A DNA stretch of 64,000 nucleotides from Actinoallomurus soli (GTDB lineage Bacteria; Actinomycetota; Actinomycetes; Streptosporangiales; Streptosporangiaceae): the NCBI RefSeq assembly GCF_024055715.1, contig NZ_JAMXMV010000002.1, positions 558,001 to 622,000 of the forward strand. The letters run 5' to 3'. Shown in pieces: positions 16,680 through 24,727 of the stretch (position 1 is its first letter; each line of letters opens with the position of its first letter). The notes under the pieces are model-generated. The model searched no databases. It was not told where the DNA came from and worked only from the letters and a program-made list of their open reading frames with translations. Both the position numbers and the translations under genes were made by a program.

Positions 16680-17885
16680 GTGACGTCGACGAGGAGAACA
16701 GACACCCGGGCCACGGGCGGTTCGCCGGACGCGCCGGGGAGGCGCCCGCTCCCGCCCTGGGGCTGGGGCGCCGTCGTCCTCGCCGCCTTCCTCGCCGGGG
16801 CGGCGGCGCACGCGACCGGCGTGCCGGCGCCGTACCTGCTCGCCGGGCTGGTCGTCGGCGTCGCGCTCGCGCTGTCGGGCCTGGTCGCCACCGCCCTCCC
16901 GCGCCCGGCGTACCGCGTGTCGCAGGCCCTGGCCGGGGTGCTGATGGGCGGCTACATCCACCCGGCGGCGCTGCGGGCGGCCGCGCCGTCGATGGTCCCG
17001 CTGTTCGTCGTGACCGTCGCGACGGTCCTGCTCAGCGTCGGGGTGGCCCGGCTGCTGGAGCGGTCCCGCCTCTTCGACCGGCCGACGGCGACGCTGACCA
17101 CGGTGCCGGGTGGGGCCGCGGCGATGCTCGCGGCCTCGGACGAGTTGGGGGCGGACACCCGTCTCGTGGCCCTCGCGCAGTACTCCCGGGTCGGCATCAT
17201 TGCGGTGACCGCCCCGCTGGTCGTTCCGCTGCTCGGGCCCACGGCGCCCGCCGGGGCCGGAGCCGGCGAGCCGCACTCGCCGCTCAGCCCGCGGATGCTG
17301 CACCTTGTCGACGGGGCCGCCCAGCCGGCCGGTCTCCTGGTCCTGTGCGCCGTCGCGGTGCTCGGCGTGCGGGTGGGGCGGCGCCTGCGGCTGCCGGCGC
17401 CGGTCGTGCTCGGCCCGATGCTGGTGACGGTGGTGGCGACGTTCTCCGGGGCGGCCCACGGGTTCCGGCCGGTCGGCCTGCTGCAGACGCTGGTGTTCGC
17501 CTGCATCGGGCTGGAGATCGGGCTGCGGTTCACCCGAGACTCTCTCCGGCACGCGCGCCGGGCCCTGCCGTGGATCGTGGCGAGCACGGTCGTGGTCAGC
17601 GTCGCCTCGGCGCTGCTCGCGTGGCTGCTCGCCGCGCTGACCCGGCTGTCGTTCGCCGACGCCTATCTCGCGACGACGCCCGGCGGCATCAACGCGGTCC
17701 TCGCGACCTCGGTCGCGACCAATGCCGACGTCGGGCTGATCTCGAGCGTGCAGAGCCTGCGGCTGTTCGCCGTCGTCTCCCTCGCGCCCGTGCTGGTCCG
17801 TCTGACGTTCGTACGGAGCGGGCGCCGGTCCGGTCCCCCCGCGTCGGGGGCGTCGGAGACCTGCCCTGCGGCGGGCCGAAGGTGA
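16680..17885 (+). CDS. AbrB-family membrane protein (AmbB/AmoP-type transporter fold)
   Basis: About 401 residues with ten or so hydrophobic segments arranged as two similar halves. Each half has the family motif: TTVPGGAAAMLAASDELGAD in the first and TTPGGINAVLATSVATNADVG in the second, ending in QSLRLFAVVSLAPVLV. The Pfam AbrB family was once annotated as regulators of ammonia oxidation but is a membrane transporter-like family. The start is uncertain: GTG 16680 is used, since frames upstream are GC-poor leader and no good ribosome site was found. Confidence 0.75.
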   Translation: MTSTRRTDTRATGGSPDAPGRRPLPPWGWGAVVLAAFLAGAAAHATGVPAPYLLAGLVVGVALALSGLVATALPRPAYRVSQALAGVLMGGYIHPAALRAAAPSMVPLFVVTVATVLLSVGVARLLERSRLFDRPTATLTTVPGGAAAMLAASDELGADTRLVALAQYSRVGIIAVTAPLVVPLLGPTAPAGAGAGEPHSPLSPRMLHLVDGAAQPAGLLVLCAVAVLGVRVGRRLRLPAPVVLGPMLVTVVATFSGAAHGFRPVGLLQTLVFACIGLEIGLRFTRDSLRHARRALPWIVASTVVVSVASALLAWLLAALTRLSFADAYLATTPGGINAVLATSVATNADVGLISSVQSLRLFAVVSLAPVLVRLTFVRSGRRSGPPASGASETCPAAGRR

Positions 17886-18049
17886 GCAGTTCCTGCGCTG
17901 ATATGTCCGTTTTGTGATGCACGGCGGCGCAACGCGGAAAGTAAGACCCGACGCCGCAAAAGGTTAACGAAACGTTGATTGGCAGACCAGGCCTGAACAC
18001 CCCTAAACTACGGAAAGCCCCGGCTGCCCCCGCCTTCACAGGAAGCACA

Positions 18050-18169
18050 GCCGTCCGCCGAATCCCCCTGGGACCCGGGAATCATCAGTTGTCGAGGCGC
18101 GTCCGGAGCCGTTGAGGCTCCGACCGGGCGACTCCGGCCCGAGCCCGACCCCTGCCCCCGGTAGGCGGC
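18050..18169 (+). promoter_or_regulatory. probable ydaO-type c-di-AMP riboswitch
   Basis: The 304-bp leader of the NlpC/P60 gene has the order of conserved blocks of ydaO RNAs: GCCGTCCGCCGAATCC at the 5' side, ACCCGGGAATCA, then GGGCGACTCCGGCCCGAGCC and a closing GGTAGGCGGC that can pair with the start (P1). Actinomycete cell-wall hydrolase genes are standard targets of this switch. Some core positions differ from the consensus, so a covariance-model scan is needed. Confidence 0.55.
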
Positions 18170-18189
18170 GAGGAGAGGAGTAGGACTCT

Positions 18190-19212
18190 GTGGCGCCCTC
18201 CAACCCGATGACTCCCACGCGCGCCACCGGCCGCTCGCGGTTCCGGCGCTCGCTCCGGATCTGCGCCGCGGCCTCGCTCGCGGTCACCGTCTCGCTGACG
18301 ACGGCCGGCATCGCCGACGCCGCTCCGAAGCCGTCGGCGGCCGCCGCGAAGAAGAAGCTGGCCACGCTCAGCCCCCAGCTCGACAAAAAGGTCGATCAGT
18401 ACAACAAGACCAAGACCGAGCTCGACGCGGCCAAGAAGCGCCTCAAGGTCCTGCAGGCGCAGAAGAAGAGCGAACAGGCCACGTACGACCAGCTGCACGC
18501 GCGAGTCGTGCAGCTCGTCGCGAACGAGTACAAGACCGGCCAGTCCGACCCGGCCACCGCCGTGCTGGCCTCGCACAACCCCGACCAGGCCCTCGACCAG
18601 ATGTCCACGTTCATGCACCTAGCGAGCAACCGTGGTCAGGAGCTGACCGCGTTCCTCGCCTCGACGCAGCGGCTCCAGCGTGACCTGGCCGCGGTCCAGA
18701 GCACGGTGCAGGACGTCTCGCAGAAGGCCGCGTCGCTCAAGTCGCAGAAGGCGTCGCTCGAGAAGCAGATCGCCGAGCAGCGGAAGCTGGAGCGCGAGGC
18801 CGGGGAGAAGACCTCCTCGAGCGGCGGAAAGATCGGCGGCACGTACAACGGCCCGGCCTCCGGCTCGGCGCGCGCCGCGCTGAGCTACGCCTACGCCCAG
18901 CTCGGCAAGCCGTACGTCTACGGCGGCACCGGCCCGAACGGCTATGACTGCTCCGGGTTGACGATGATGTCCTGGCGGGCGGCCGGGGTCAGCCTCCCGC
19001 GCGTCGTCCCCGACCAGTACAACGCGACCCGCCGCGTCGCGCAGAGCGACGTCCAGCCCGGCGACCTGGTCTTCTTCAGCGGCCTGGGCCACGTCGGGAT
19101 GATGGTCGACAGCGGCCACTTCATCCACGCGCCCCGCACCGGTGAGAACGTGATGGTCAGCCCGATCGCCGGCTACTGGCAGGGGCAGATCGTCGGCTTC
19201 GGCCGTCCCTGA
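18190..19212 (+). CDS. secreted NlpC/P60 peptidoglycan hydrolase (RipA/RpfA-like coiled coil)
   Basis: 340 residues from GTG 18190 (GAGGAGAGGAG before it). Signal peptide about 1-45 ending ADAA; a long Lys/Gln-rich coiled coil (55-215) as in RipC/CwlO; a short Ser/Gly linker; NlpC/P60 domain 225-340 with catalytic Cys254 (YDCSG), His301 (GLGHVGMM) and the third polar residue in HFIHAP. It should cleave D-Glu-mDAP bonds in cell-wall peptides outside the cell. The leader looks like a c-di-AMP riboswitch, fitting control by turgor/wall signalling. Confidence 0.92.
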   Translation: MAPSNPMTPTRATGRSRFRRSLRICAAASLAVTVSLTTAGIADAAPKPSAAAAKKKLATLSPQLDKKVDQYNKTKTELDAAKKRLKVLQAQKKSEQATYDQLHARVVQLVANEYKTGQSDPATAVLASHNPDQALDQMSTFMHLASNRGQELTAFLASTQRLQRDLAAVQSTVQDVSQKAASLKSQKASLEKQIAEQRKLEREAGEKTSSSGGKIGGTYNGPASGSARAALSYAYAQLGKPYVYGGTGPNGYDCSGLTMMSWRAAGVSLPRVVPDQYNATRRVAQSDVQPGDLVFFSGLGHVGMMVDSGHFIHAPRTGENVMVSPIAGYWQGQIVGFGRP

Positions 19213-19223
19213 CGGCGTTCCCT

Positions 19224-19279
19224 GAGATGTCACCGCGCGGTGGGCCCCTGGGGGCGGCTCACCGCGCGGTCCGCATCTC
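19224..19279. terminator. bidirectional hairpin between convergent genes
   Basis: Arms GAGATG-N2-ACCGCGCGGTG and CACCGCGCGGT-N2-GCATCTC pair over nearly their whole length between the NlpC/P60 gene and the LamG gene. Confidence 0.7.
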
Positions 19280-19286
19280 GGAGTGA

Positions 19287-20306
19287 TCAGTGCCGGCCGG
19301 ACACGGCCCGGTGGTACTGCTGCCAGACCTCCTTGTCGGTCACGGCGCGGTTCAGGAACATCAGGCCGTCGAGCCGGCAGTCACACGCGTTCTTCTCTGC
19401 GGTGTTCTGGGGAAAACTCCCACCGATCTTGATGCCGCGCGGGTCGGTCGCCGAGGTGACGTGCGTCCCCGGCGTCCCGACCTGCCACGGGTCGCCGGCC
19501 GTCGTGTAGAAGCCGTCCAGCGGCCTGCCGTCCTTGTACAGCCGCATCGTGCCGTGGTCGTAGTCGAACGACGCGGCGAGGAACACCCATTTCCCGATCG
19601 GCAGGATGCTCTGCCAGTCCTCGTTCGCGGCGAACGTCTGCGACTTTCCCCCGTCGATACGGCGGCCGAGGGCGACGACGCGCAGCGTCCCCGACACGTC
19701 GATCACCTCGAGCAGTGCGCGCACGTCGTGGCCGTTCGAGTCGCCGCTGAGCAGGCCCGCCAGCCCGACCGCGTTGTAGACGTCCGACGGGTCGGCCGTC
19801 TCGGAGTTGGGGGCCGGGTTCGGGCCGGTCATCTTGAACCAGCCCATGATCGAGGCCTCCTTCGCACCGCTGAAGGCGCGCAGGGTCGGCACGCCGGTGG
19901 TCGAGTAGACCCCGGCCTTCCAGTCGTCGTTGCCCTTGGTGTCCGGGTTCACCTGCCGCGTCTGGATCGCGTGGCCGCCGCCCGGGAACGCGCTGTCCCG
20001 TACGCGCATGGCGGCCCCGCCGTTGATCAGGTTGATGGTCGTGCCGGAGAGCCCGCGGTCGCGTTCCCGCGCGGGGTCGCCCGGGACGGGGTGCTCGAAG
20101 TCGTAGTACGAGACGAGGTTCGGCCGCAGGCTCGGCAGCACCGCCGACAGGGCGTGGCCGTGCCCCCGGGCCCCGCCGGTGCCCGCCTGGGCCGCGCTCA
20201 CGCCCGCGAGCGGCCCGCACATCAGGGCGGCCACCGCGACCGCCGCGAGGCGCCGGGATCGTGCGGACCGGCGGCGGCCCGCACCCTTGGCGCTGGTTTC
20301 CGTCAT
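19287..20306 (-). CDS. secreted LamG-type jelly-roll protein
   Basis: 339 residues from ATG 20306; GGAGGGAAG lies directly before. Signal peptide about 1-40 (SRRLAAVAVAALMCGPLAGVSAAQA). The rest is a concanavalin-like fold: YYDFEHPVPGD (strand 1), IMGWFKMTGP, KWVFLAASFDYDHGTMRLYKDG (the LamG WxhvA...g...lYvDG motif) and a Cys pair (CDCRLDGLMFLNRAVTDKEV) near the end. Such domains bind carbohydrate or cap catalytic proteins. It follows the sugar dehydrogenase gene by 119 bp on the same strand and probably belongs to its transcript. Confidence 0.8.
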   Translation of the reverse strand: MTETSAKGAGRRRSARSRRLAAVAVAALMCGPLAGVSAAQAGTGGARGHGHALSAVLPSLRPNLVSYYDFEHPVPGDPARERDRGLSGTTINLINGGAAMRVRDSAFPGGGHAIQTRQVNPDTKGNDDWKAGVYSTTGVPTLRAFSGAKEASIMGWFKMTGPNPAPNSETADPSDVYNAVGLAGLLSGDSNGHDVRALLEVIDVSGTLRVVALGRRIDGGKSQTFAANEDWQSILPIGKWVFLAASFDYDHGTMRLYKDGRPLDGFYTTAGDPWQVGTPGTHVTSATDPRGIKIGGSFPQNTAEKNACDCRLDGLMFLNRAVTDKEVWQQYHRAVSGRH

Positions 20307-20425
20307 CTTCCCTCCACGTGCGTCTGGGATCCCGGCGGTCACCGTCGAGGACGGTGACCGCCGGGGTCGAGGGGCACGGGCCGCGTCCGCCGCCGGACCG
20401 GCCGGGTCACGGCCCGGGCCCACGA

Positions 20426-22492
20426 TCAGTCGCCGACCGCCGTGCCGGTGACCTTGAAGTTGCGGACCCGGCCGGTGTTGTCGAACGACCCGAACCCGAC
20501 CCGGCCGGACGTGAAGGTCTTGTCGACCGCCGTCATGCGCGGGTCCTTGGAGTGGTCGAGGTAGACCGCTATCTCACCGGTGTCGGCGTGCCGGATCACC
20601 GTGACGTGATGCCACTTCATGTCCGTGATCGACGGTGGCGCGCCGCGCGACCGCAGGGCGTCCCACTGGTCCTCGATCCGCAGCCGGTCGGCGTTGTTCA
20701 CCAGGAAGATCCCGTTGTGGGGGTAGATCGAATTGTCCTGCGACAGATGCGCGTAGTAGAACTGCGTGTCCGACTGATAGCCGAACACGATGATCACATC
20801 GCGGTTGGTGACGTCCGTCGGGGTGTCGATCCGTACGTCCGCGTCGATCCGCTCGGTGCCGAACTTCGGGCCCTTGGTGAGCACCGCGTACTCGAACGGG
20901 CGGCGCGGGCCGGGCCGCTCGGTGCCGGCCTCGGCCAGGATCACCTGGTCGCCCTTGAACTCCCACTTCGACGGGGTGACCGGCGCCCAGTTCTTCGCGC
21001 CCGCCGTGCCGTCCACGTGGGTGTGCCCGACCGGCCCGCCCGCGAAGTGGCGGGTGCCGACGACCTTCCAGATCTTGCCGTTGGCCTTGGACAGCATGTA
21101 CAGCTCGCCGTGGCTGTCGCGGCCGAATCGCAGGTCGACGCGCTTGTCCCCGGCGAACTGCTGCATCGTCAGCCGGTTGCCGTTCGTGTCGAACGTCTGC
21201 AGCTGGTGGATCGGCGCCCGCGGTCCGCCGCGGCGCATCTGGCTCTCCTCGGTGTAGTAGACGGAGCCGTCGACGAGGTCGCCGAAGATGTACTTGCCGT
21301 ACAGCTCGGGCAGCTTGTGGCCGCGGTAGACGTAGCCGCCGGAGATCGCCTTGCCGATGTCGCTGGTGCAGTTCCAGCCGGCCGGCGGGTCGTGGTCGTA
21401 GGCGGCCACCGGGTAGTCGTAGCCGTACTTCGCGTCGTCCGCGGGCAGCGGGTACAGGTCGCAGCGGTCGTTCTTGACGAAGGTGAACGGGCCCTCGCGG
21501 TTCGGCCAGCCGGCGTTGTCGCCCGCGCGGATGTCCCAGACGCCCTCGATGGCGTGCTCGCCGATGTGGCCGAGGAACAGCCGGTGGCTTCCGCCGGTGT
21601 CCCAGCTGAAGCGGTGCGGGTCGCGGAAGCCGAGGGCGTAGATCTCGCCGAGGGCGCCGGGCCTGCCGACGAACGGGTTGTCGGCGGGGATGCCGTACTT
21701 GCCGTTGGCGCTGTTGTTCCCGTGCGGGTCGATGCGCAGGAGCTTGCCCTGCGGGACCCCGAGGTTCTGCGGGTCGGTGTTGCCGGCGGCCTGGCCCTGC
21801 CCGCCGTCACCGGCGGCGATGTAGAGCTTGTCGTAGTCCCTGTCGCCCCGCTTGGCGTTCGGGTTGAACCCGATCTCCTGGATGCCGTGGATCTGCCCGC
21901 CGAAGCCGAGCCGGAGGATCTCACGGTGCGTGCCGTGGAAGGTGTCCGCCTTCGGATCGTCGGCGGTCCACTCGTCGATGACGCCGTGGTAGATGGTGCC
22001 GGCCTGCGGCGTCAGGTCCGGGACCTTCGTGGTGCTGGAGGCCAGCTCGGTGTGGACGGTGTAGAACTTCCCGTTCGTCCGGAAGTCGGGGTCGAAGGCG
22101 ACGATGCCGAAGCCCTGGCCGAGGCCACGCCCGGAGAAGAAGTACGGGTCGAACTGCGCCTTGACGTCCAGGTAGACGTGCGGCTGCCCGTTCCGGACGA
22201 TGTACATGTTGCCGTTCAGGTCCGGCACGTACATCCGGCCGGAGCCGTCCGGCACCTCACCGATGAAGTTGATGCGCGCCCAGCGCATGAGGCGGGGGTC
22301 GACGGGCGCGGGAGTGGGCTCCGACTGGGGGAACTGCGCGTACTCCTGGAGGACGAGCCCCAGGTCGGAGGTGATCGGTCGTTCGGGGATCGGGTCCTTG
22401 ACGGGCTGGTCGTCGGCCAGCGCGGCCGTCTGCGGCAAGAGGGCCGCCAGGAGAGCGACGGTTGTCAGAAGACACCATCTGAGCTTCGTCAT
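20426..22492 (-). CDS. secreted PQQ-type sugar dehydrogenase with C-terminal jelly-roll-like domain
   Basis: 688 residues from ATG 22492. Signal peptide about 1-26 (ends ALADD). Residues about 60-460 form a beta-propeller like glucose/sorbosone dehydrogenases (GGQIHGIQEIGFNP, LYIAAGDGGQG, GKLLRIDPHGNN, ALGFRDPHRFSWD, GDNAGWPNREG, AISGGYVYRG). The last 220 residues are a DUF1080/LamG-like sandwich (FGYQSDTQFYYAHLSQ, MKWHHVTVIRH, VYLDHSKDPRM, GRVGFGSFDNTGRVRNFKV). The pair suggests oxidation of a bound saccharide outside the cell. The upstream composite LacI operator ties it to the regulator at 29 kb. Confidence 0.85.
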   Translation of the reverse strand: MTKLRWCLLTTVALLAALLPQTAALADDQPVKDPIPERPITSDLGLVLQEYAQFPQSEPTPAPVDPRLMRWARINFIGEVPDGSGRMYVPDLNGNMYIVRNGQPHVYLDVKAQFDPYFFSGRGLGQGFGIVAFDPDFRTNGKFYTVHTELASSTTKVPDLTPQAGTIYHGVIDEWTADDPKADTFHGTHREILRLGFGGQIHGIQEIGFNPNAKRGDRDYDKLYIAAGDGGQGQAAGNTDPQNLGVPQGKLLRIDPHGNNSANGKYGIPADNPFVGRPGALGEIYALGFRDPHRFSWDTGGSHRLFLGHIGEHAIEGVWDIRAGDNAGWPNREGPFTFVKNDRCDLYPLPADDAKYGYDYPVAAYDHDPPAGWNCTSDIGKAISGGYVYRGHKLPELYGKYIFGDLVDGSVYYTEESQMRRGGPRAPIHQLQTFDTNGNRLTMQQFAGDKRVDLRFGRDSHGELYMLSKANGKIWKVVGTRHFAGGPVGHTHVDGTAGAKNWAPVTPSKWEFKGDQVILAEAGTERPGPRRPFEYAVLTKGPKFGTERIDADVRIDTPTDVTNRDVIIVFGYQSDTQFYYAHLSQDNSIYPHNGIFLVNNADRLRIEDQWDALRSRGAPPSITDMKWHHVTVIRHADTGEIAVYLDHSKDPRMTAVDKTFTSGRVGFGSFDNTGRVRNFKVTGTAVGD

Positions 22493-22518
22493 TCTGCCAC
22501 CCATGGGGTCGATAGGCG

Positions 22519-22543
22519 GAAAGCGCTTTCTGCAAACGCTTTC
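22519..22543. promoter_or_regulatory. composite LacI-family operator before the sugar dehydrogenase
   Basis: A perfect 12-bp palindrome GAAAGCGCTTTC (22519-22530) and a degenerate copy GCAAACGCTTTC (22532-22543), one base apart, lie 27 bases before the ATG. The same pair in the same order and spacing is found at 28949-28973 beside the LacI-family gene. Confidence 0.8.
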
Positions 22544-22635
22544 CCGAACGTAGGTGAGGGGGATCACAGCGTCAAGAGAGAGATTCGGCGGCCTCCCGGT
22601 CGGTCCAGGTCGAGTCGGATCGGTGCAGGTCGGGG

Positions 22636-22725
22636 CGGTCCGGGTCGGGCCGGATCGGGCCTGATCCGGCCAGGTCGGGTCGGTCCGGGTCGGGCCGGAT
22701 CGGGCCTGATCCGGCCAGGTCGGGT
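22636..22725. repeat. two 45-bp GC-rich tandem repeats
   Basis: Two identical 45-bp units (22636-22680, 22681-22725), each holding the hairpin GGATC-GGGCCT-GATCC, between the isomerase gene's stop and the sugar dehydrogenase promoter; a terminator role is possible for the isomerase transcript. Confidence 0.8.
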
Positions 22726-22739
22726 CGGGTGCGGTCGGG

Positions 22740-23543
22740 TCAGGTGACGTGCTCGGCGAACCGGGCCAGGCACAACGACAGCGCCTCGGCGCCCGGCATC
22801 GCCCACAGGTCGTCGTTGAAGATTTCGACTTCGATCGGTCCCGTGTAGCCCGCCTCGTCCACGGCCGTACGGAACCGGCGCAGCTCCACGCAGCCGTCGC
22901 CGAGCATGCCGCGCCCGGTCAGGACGCCCTCGGGCAGCGGAGTCGTCCAGTCGGCCACCTGGAACAGCGCGATCCGCTCCTCCGCCCCGGCGCGCGCGAT
23001 GGCGGCGTACGCGTTCGGGTCCCACCACAGGTGGTAGGTGTCGACCATGACGCCGACCAGCTCGGCGGGATGCGGCGCGGCCAGGTCGAGGGCCTGGTCG
23101 AGCGTCGAGACCACGCAGCGGTCGGAGCAGTACATCGGGTGCAGCGGTTCGAGGGCGAGGCGCACGCCGCACTCCCCCGCGTACGGGGCCAGCTCGCCGA
23201 GCGCGTCGGCGACCCGCCGCCGCGCGCCGTCGAGGTCGCGGGAGCCCTCGGGCAGCCCGCCGCTGACCAGCGCCAGGGCCGGCGCGCCCAGCTCGGCGGC
23301 CTCCTCGATGGCCCGCCGGTTCTCCGCGATCGCGTCGGGGAGCTGGAAGAACCCGCCCCGGCACAGCGACGTGACGGTCAGCCCGGCGTCGCGGACCAGC
23401 TTGGCCGTACGGGCCAGGCCGTGCTCGGCGACCGGTTCGCGCCAGAGCCCGACCCCGGCGACCCCGGCCGCGACGCACCCCGCGACCAGGTCCGGGAGCG
23501 GCCAGTACCGCGTCGTCCACTGGTTCAGGCTGAAGCGTTCCAT
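22740..23543 (-). CDS. TIM-barrel sugar phosphate isomerase/epimerase family protein
   Basis: 267 residues, the normal size of AP-endonuclease-2-fold isomerases. Metal-ligand regions are visible: ALEPLHP (Glu and His, about 130-136), VMVDTYHLWW (Asp, His, about 163-170), VADW and PIEVEIFND (last Glu). These enzymes epimerise or isomerise free sugars, inositols or 3-keto sugars. Its ATG is 2 bases from the DUF993 stop, so it is the last gene of the operon Gfo/Idh-DUF993-isomerase. The role in the pathway is inferred. Confidence 0.82.
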   Translation of the reverse strand: MERFSLNQWTTRYWPLPDLVAGCVAAGVAGVGLWREPVAEHGLARTAKLVRDAGLTVTSLCRGGFFQLPDAIAENRRAIEEAAELGAPALALVSGGLPEGSRDLDGARRRVADALGELAPYAGECGVRLALEPLHPMYCSDRCVVSTLDQALDLAAPHPAELVGVMVDTYHLWWDPNAYAAIARAGAEERIALFQVADWTTPLPEGVLTGRGMLGDGCVELRRFRTAVDEAGYTGPIEVEIFNDDLWAMPGAEALSLCLARFAEHVT

Positions 23544-23545
23544 GG

Positions 23546-24727
23546 TCAGGAGCCCCCCTTCACCGGGGAGGCCGCGCTCCCGGTGCGCTCGCTCACGCCC
23601 TGGACCGTGAGCCAGGCGCGCATGCGGGCCACCGCGAGCTCCGGATCGGGCAGCAGCCCGGCCCGGTCGGCCAGCTCGAACAGCCGGACCAGGTGCGGGA
23701 CGGACCGGGCGCTCTCCAGGCCGCCGACCATGCGGAAGTGCGCCTGGTGCCCGGCCAGCCAGGCGAGGAACACCACGCCCGTCTTGTAGTAGTACGTCGG
23801 GGAGGCGAAGATGTGCCGCGCCAGCGGCACGGTCGGCGCGAGGATCCGCTCGTACGCCTCCGCGTCCCCGGCGTCGAGCGCGCCGAGGGCCGCCGCCGCG
23901 GCGGGCGCGATCGGGTCGAAGACGCCCAGCAGCGCGTCGCTGTGGCCGTGCTCGTCGCCGCGGATCAGCTCCGGGTAGTTGAAGTCGTCGCCCGTGTAGA
24001 GCCGTACGCCCGCGGGCAGGCGGCGGCGCAGCGCGACCTCCCGTCCGGCGTCCAGCAGCGACACCTTGATCCCGTCCACGTTCGCGGCGTTCTCCGCGAT
24101 GATCGCCAGGACGCTCTCGGCGGCCGCGTCCAGGTCGGCCGACCCCCAGTAGCCCTCCAGGGCCGGGTCGAACATCGGGCCCAGCCAGTGCAGCACGGCG
24201 GGCCGCGCGACCTGGCCGAGCAGCCGCCCGTACACCTCGGCGTAGTCGCCGGGGCCGGTCGCCGAGGCGGCGAGCTGGCGGCTCGCCATGATGACGGGCG
24301 TCCCCCCGGCCGGCTCGATCACGGCGAGCTGCTCCTCGTACGCCGCGGCGATCCGCTTCAGGGGCGCGGGCCCGGGCGGGAGCTGGTCGGTGCCCGCGCC
24401 GCAGACGATGCGACCGCCGCAGGCCCGCGCCTCCGCGCCGCTGCGCCGGATGAGCTCGCGCGTCAACGGCCAGTCCAGGCCCATGCCGCGCTGCGCGGTG
24501 TCCATCGCCTCCGCAACGCCCAGCCCGTACGACCACAGGTAACGGCGGAAGGCCAGGGTCGTCTCCCAGTCGACGGCCTCCGGGTCGGCGAACGGGTCGA
24601 CGACGACGTGCGCGGCGGCGTACGCGACGCGTGACGTGGCGGGTGCCGCCGGCGGCGGGTAGGCGCGCGGCTCGCCGAGCGTGTACGGGACGATCGAGCC
24701 GTCCGCCCTCGGCAGGCCGATCTTCAC
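23546..24727 (-). CDS. DUF993 family protein (aldolase-like TIM barrel)
   Basis: 393 residues from GTG 24727, which overlaps the stop of the dehydrogenase gene (GTGA), so the two are coupled. The sequence has DUF993 hallmarks: WETTLAFRRYLWSYGLGVAEAMDTAQRGMG near residue 60, HWLGPMFDPALEGYWG, NVDGIKVSLLD, YTGDDFNYPELI and SPTYYYKTGVVFLAWLAGHQ. The Lys in GIKVS resembles the Schiff-base Lys region of dihydrodipicolinate-synthase-like aldolases. Function unproven; in this operon it may cleave a keto-sugar acid or related intermediate (inference). Confidence 0.8.
   Translation of the reverse strand: MKIGLPRADGSIVPYTLGEPRAYPPPAAPATSRVAYAAAHVVVDPFADPEAVDWETTLAFRRYLWSYGLGVAEAMDTAQRGMGLDWPLTRELIRRSGAEARACGGRIVCGAGTDQLPPGPAPLKRIAAAYEEQLAVIEPAGGTPVIMASRQLAASATGPGDYAEVYGRLLGQVARPAVLHWLGPMFDPALEGYWGSADLDAAAESVLAIIAENAANVDGIKVSLLDAGREVALRRRLPAGVRLYTGDDFNYPELIRGDEHGHSDALLGVFDPIAPAAAAALGALDAGDAEAYERILAPTVPLARHIFASPTYYYKTGVVFLAWLAGHQAHFRMVGGLESARSVPHLVRLFELADRAGLLPDPELAVARMRAWLTVQGVSERTGSAASPVKGGS

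Noticed and set aside
20261-22747. 828-codon open frame on the + strand
   Set aside because: It is antisense to the sugar dehydrogenase and adjoining genes, its product is a Val/Arg/Gly/Asp-biased composition typical of high-GC shadow frames, and no ribosome site or domain was seen.
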